Source of the DNA: Oasisia sp. SBJ-2009
Lineage: Eukaryota; Annelida; Polychaeta; Sabellida; Siboglinidae
Assembly: GCA_964017155.1 (NCBI GenBank)
Contig: OZ024862.1
Span: 45,468,462 to 45,532,461 of the forward strand
Reading direction: 5' to 3'
Length of the DNA stretch: 64,000 nucleotides
This document shows, one piece after another, positions 60,363-64,000 of this stretch. The notes beneath the pieces were generated by a model. The model had not been told where the DNA came from, made no database searches, and saw nothing but the letters and a program-made list of their open reading frames with translations. Positions within the stretch are counted from its first letter, which is position 1. Each line of letters begins with the position of its first letter. The position numbers were made by a program, and so were the translations under genes.

Positions 60363-63300
60363 TGCATACGTGCGAGTGGGGGCAAGTGCACAGCCTTGGA
60401 GAAGGGTGATGAACACTGAAATGTGTTTAAATGATTGTTGATGCCACAAAGCCAAACATGTCATGAACAATTCTACTGCGATTTGGCAATAGGCAAATAT
60501 AGACAGAACTCTGAGAAATGTCAGACAGGCTTTATAGTCCTGAGCAGAAAAATCCAGTCAGCAGCTAGGAATCCACTCGGTCACATGGGAATCCCTCCGT
60601 GCCTCAGTGCGGTTCATGGAGCTTGCACAAAATCTCGCTCTTTCATCTATCTTGTCACCATGCCCCTTGTCAGGCAAGTAGCCTTAAAAATTCCATGACG
60701 TCTATATTCCATATCGTTATTGGCCTGCCTGTGTTCAATCCTTGTTCTTCAGTTCCAAGTTAATGCCATCTTTTGTGCTATTCATATACAAAAAAGAAAA
60801 CGCTGAAATAGTTCGGACGTCAATCCAAGCCATTCCATCCATTCCTTTTTTATGATGATGCACATGTTTTCGCCTGGGAATAGAGTCCTGAAAATCTCTT
60901 GTCCAAAATGTCAGTTGCAATATTGAGATAATAATGCACACCGTGTAGTGTCGGCTGCTGGGTGTCCAGGTTTGACATTTTTACAGACTGCGCGAGATGT
61001 ATCAGCCTCATGGGAAATACATGTCTGGGTTTTGCTGCCATTCACAATAATACCAATGTTGTGCAAACTGTCTGGAATTTAAAAAAGAAAAGAAAAAAAA
61101 TTCTTCATGTACATGTCGGCCAGAATATTGCAAAATGCGTGTACTCCTCCTATCCATTACTTAATCCGCAGTGGTAACAGTAACTAACACAGTTGCGCAA
61201 ACAACAAAGCAGTGAAGATCTATGCTGCTGTGTTTTTCTGACAAAGCATCTTACAAGCGCCACTACATAAACATACATGCATAAAAAGGGAGCTCAACTT
61301 GAGGTGCACTAGGAGTATTGGCACGGTGGCCACGCCAGGCCAGGCCAGACCACATGTAGAGGACTTTCTTGTCAGCGCCAGACAGAAAAAACTGAGTTTG
61401 TAGTGGAGCGCACTTAGTGTAATTGCTTATGGGTTGAGTTGCCGGGAACCTGTAGCTTTTGAAGTGTCTGCTGACAGGATACTCACTTCCGGAACAGAAC
61501 CTGGTAACGCTGGAAAGGAAAGTGATCACCCAGTCAGGCAACTGCAGCTGGACACTCAAGTTCTGGACAGAACAGAACAGAACAGAATGACTGCATGCAA
61601 AAAAGGTTTTGTGATAGCCACGTGACCTCTGTTTGTTCTCTCTTGAAGTAGAGTTAGATCCTTTCTAGTTACAGCTCAGGTACCGGTATTTTTAATTAAA
61701 GGTGCCTCGTCAATTCAGGCTTTTGTTTGTTTCCTTCCAAACCCAGTTCACAAAAAGTAAGCTGGACTTGTATCCACAACATGCTAGTTTGCTTGTTTCG
61801 ATGTTGTTTTTGTCTGGGGGAAAAATCTGTGGATTGAAAGCAGAATGTCAGCGCAGCAGTTACCAGATATAGTGACTCAGTTTTATATGATTTACTTTTA
61901 TGAAACTGACTGCTGAGTAATAATACTACAGTATATACTATCATACCATACTACAACATATTTGGACATCAAAGTACTGTATTTGCAATGGGGTAAGCCA
62001 GTCAATGAAGCAGTGCTAATGGTGGGCCCAGTTTAATAATAGGAAGGAAGATGGATTACAACTAGACAAAGGGATTAAAAGCCTCCCAGTGAACAATGCT
62101 GATGTTGTGATTAGAGATCTGATCATGAAGTGCAGTCCATGCCACATGAAGAGGCAAGGCAGTTGGTTGCCAGCCTCGCCTTTGTTCTGTTCATTGGGGT
62201 CCTGCTGCTGGATTCCATTCCTTGTGGACCCACCCACCCCTTGAGACAGGCGGGTGGACCACTTGGCTGAACTCCAGGTCCTGTTCCACTCACGCATGGA
62301 AATCAGATGATAATATTTCCATTATATGTGCAAATGGTGTTATTCGCAAGACCCACTAGGTCAGATTGCAACATGGCGCTGAAGAATACAAATTGTGTGC
62401 TGGATGTCAGAGAACTGTTTCACAGCGTAGGAATAGATTGATGGCTTAACAAACTGAGCGTGTTGTTCTTGTGCAAACATGGACATTCCTCTGTGAGGCA
62501 GTCCCTCTGTGTCCAGCGGTTCCAAATGGACAGGAACTCAATGCAGGTGAAGTGAATCACGCGAGCTCTTGCTAAAATATTATTCTTGGTTTCTTTGAAC
62601 TGGTGGAAAGCGGGCGACAGCCGAGTGGCTTTGCACAATTGCGGAGAAGACTGGATAATGCTTTCCATTGAAGACAGAAGTCTGTGTGAGAGGGCGTTGG
62701 TTTATAATGGTGTTCACCAGGTCTTGGGCACTGATTGTTGATTTATCTACTTGACATTTAACAGTTGATTGAGATTAGCTGCAAATGAAACTGATCTGGG
62801 TACATGGCTACATGATAGCCTTGATGCATTGTCAAAGTATTGCTAGCAACACTTTGAGTTTGAATGAAGTTTCTATAATTAGTTCTTAGAGGTTTATTTG
62901 GGATTTGTATATGCTAGTTCACATGTTGTTACATCACATCGTCGTGAAGAGAAAATCCTGACAACGTTAGCATATCTGATTTAGTTTAAATAAACTAATA
63001 TTATTTTGCATATGAAAAGTATGCACAACGGAAGACAGCTCTCAGTTCCTAAAAGAGTCTGTGTACTGTTACCATAAAACCATGTTCATGGTATAAAATT
63101 TACATAAACTTTATACTTCTGTATCTCACAAAACACATCTGTTGTACTATCTGAAATACTGAAATATATGTTTCAACTATCAGTGATCCATAAGATTTGC
63201 TTGTATTTAAACATGTTCTGTTTATATCTTGGTTATTATAATTTATACTTTATCAGTGAAAACAATATCAGAAAGTTATTGTTCAGTAAAAACATTTATG

Positions 63301-63524
63301 TGGTTGAGCTGTTCTAGAACATAACACTTTGTTTGCTAGATTTAAAAAAAAACAGACATTGTACCCATACGCTAACTTGAAACCAGTAACATCAAGTTTC
63401 CTGAGAAATCATCTTGGTGGAGCAAATGTCACAGTCGAGAATAAACAAGTTAAAATAGGCTCACACCAATTGCAAGACCATTAAGGGTTGACCCATTGTG
63501 TGGTGACTGCAATGTGATTAGAGG

Positions 63525-63565
63525 AGAGACTGACCAAAATGACCACTTTCCTGTGGTCAGTCTCT
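63525..63565. repeat. Short inverted repeat, 12-bp arms
   Basis: AGAGACTGACCA (63525-63536) and its exact reverse complement (63554-63565) are separated by 17 bp. A competing GACCAC/GTGGTC pairing (63541-63546 with 63553-63558) exists inside. Confidence 0.7.
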
Positions 63566-64000
63566 GACCAGTTTGTCGTTAATTGGATTCAGGAGTGTCT
63601 GGGAGGCCAATAAGAGTTCAGGAGTCAGATACCTGTGATGTGAACGGCCATTAATGTGCCCAGAATACTACTCTTCACATCGAGAGTGGCGCACTGGAGA
63701 GCTGGTGTCTGGGCGCACGCATGCTCTCATTCATTTCCTTAAACAATACCCGCCTTTTAATTGGAGTAATTATTGCTTTTGCCAGCTGCGCAGCGGTTTA
63801 ATAAGTTTGGTTGTTGGCCTGTTTAGGTAGATGGGAAGTCGGGGAGAAACATTCAACGCAATGTTTCTGCCACCGTGGGAACGATGAAGTTGGTTTTCAT
63901 GTTCTTTTTCTGTAGCTACATCTCAAATACAATATTTTAAATTTTATTATAATTACGTACTTAAAATATATAGTTTAATATCTTATAGTAATACTACTTA

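Larger units (their letters stand above)
57372..64000 (+). other. Eph receptor intron 3, partial (at least 6.6 kb)
   Basis: It begins with donor GTAAGC at 57372 and runs to the window edge. I looked for exon 4, expected at about 156 nt, phase 1 to phase 1, encoding a Cys-rich CP-x-G-x-(Y/F)-K ... C-x-C stretch, and did not find it. Recognised contents are the AT-rich array at 58324-58938 and the (TGCG)n tract at 60302-60362. A 65-codon frame at 59683-59880 has a mixed composition but no recognisable family and no clear exon boundaries. Otherwise nothing is recognised. Confidence 0.7.

Overview
The window is animal (metazoan) nuclear DNA. It is AT-rich, full of microsatellites and retrotransposon or transposon remnants, and holds one confidently recognised gene, on the + strand: the 5' end of an Eph receptor tyrosine kinase. 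Three coding exons can be assigned from the sequence: exon 1 (start codon and signal peptide, 10218-10299), exon 2 (26023-26096, 74 nt, too short to appear as an ORF) and exon 3 (56699-57371, most of the ephrin-binding domain plus the start of the Cys-rich region). Reading frame and intron phases (phase 1, phase 0, phase 1) join the three into one frame of 276 codons. As I recall them, vertebrate EPH genes begin with the same exon lengths and phases. The introns are very large: about 15.7 kb, 30.6 kb and at least 6.6 kb. The rest of the receptor (remaining Cys-rich region, fibronectin III repeats, transmembrane segment, kinase, SAM) lies beyond the right edge. The repeat landscape, long introns and a rather divergent Eph sequence suggest a marine invertebrate, perhaps a lophotrochozoan such as a gastropod. 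This is inference; no species marker is visible.

Layout. 1-9880 is the upstream intergenic region: a tRNA-derived SINE on the - strand, (GT)n, (TA)n and (GTGTGC)n microsatellites, a CpG-rich island at 3580-4140 that might carry coding exons of another gene, and two local tandem duplications (67 bp and 459 bp units). 9880-10217 is the probable promoter and 5' UTR of the Eph gene, with an inverted CCAAT box and an NRF-1-like site. Intron 1 (10300-26022) holds a 38-bp minisatellite and a complete-ended but decayed hAT DNA transposon (18280-20993). That element has perfect 19-bp inverted ends and a perfect 8-bp target duplication. It contains a 31-bp hairpin, a 9-bp subterminal array, a broken BED-finger transposase and a nested 3' LINE fragment. 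Intron 2 (26097-56698) holds a LINE tail joined to a long (AAT)n tract, an unusual 1.2-kb element built from GACCCG/TCTATA modules with a perfect 74-bp palindrome, a possible RTE-like endonuclease fragment, a 46-bp perfect palindrome and a degenerate 14-15-bp minisatellite. Intron 3 holds a 0.6-kb AT-rich array that changes repeat unit in successive blocks, and a (TGCG)n tract.

Apart from the Eph exons, the remaining open frames are short, lack recognisable domains, and overlap on both strands as expected by chance. No tRNA or rRNA gene, CRISPR array or operon-like structure is seen.
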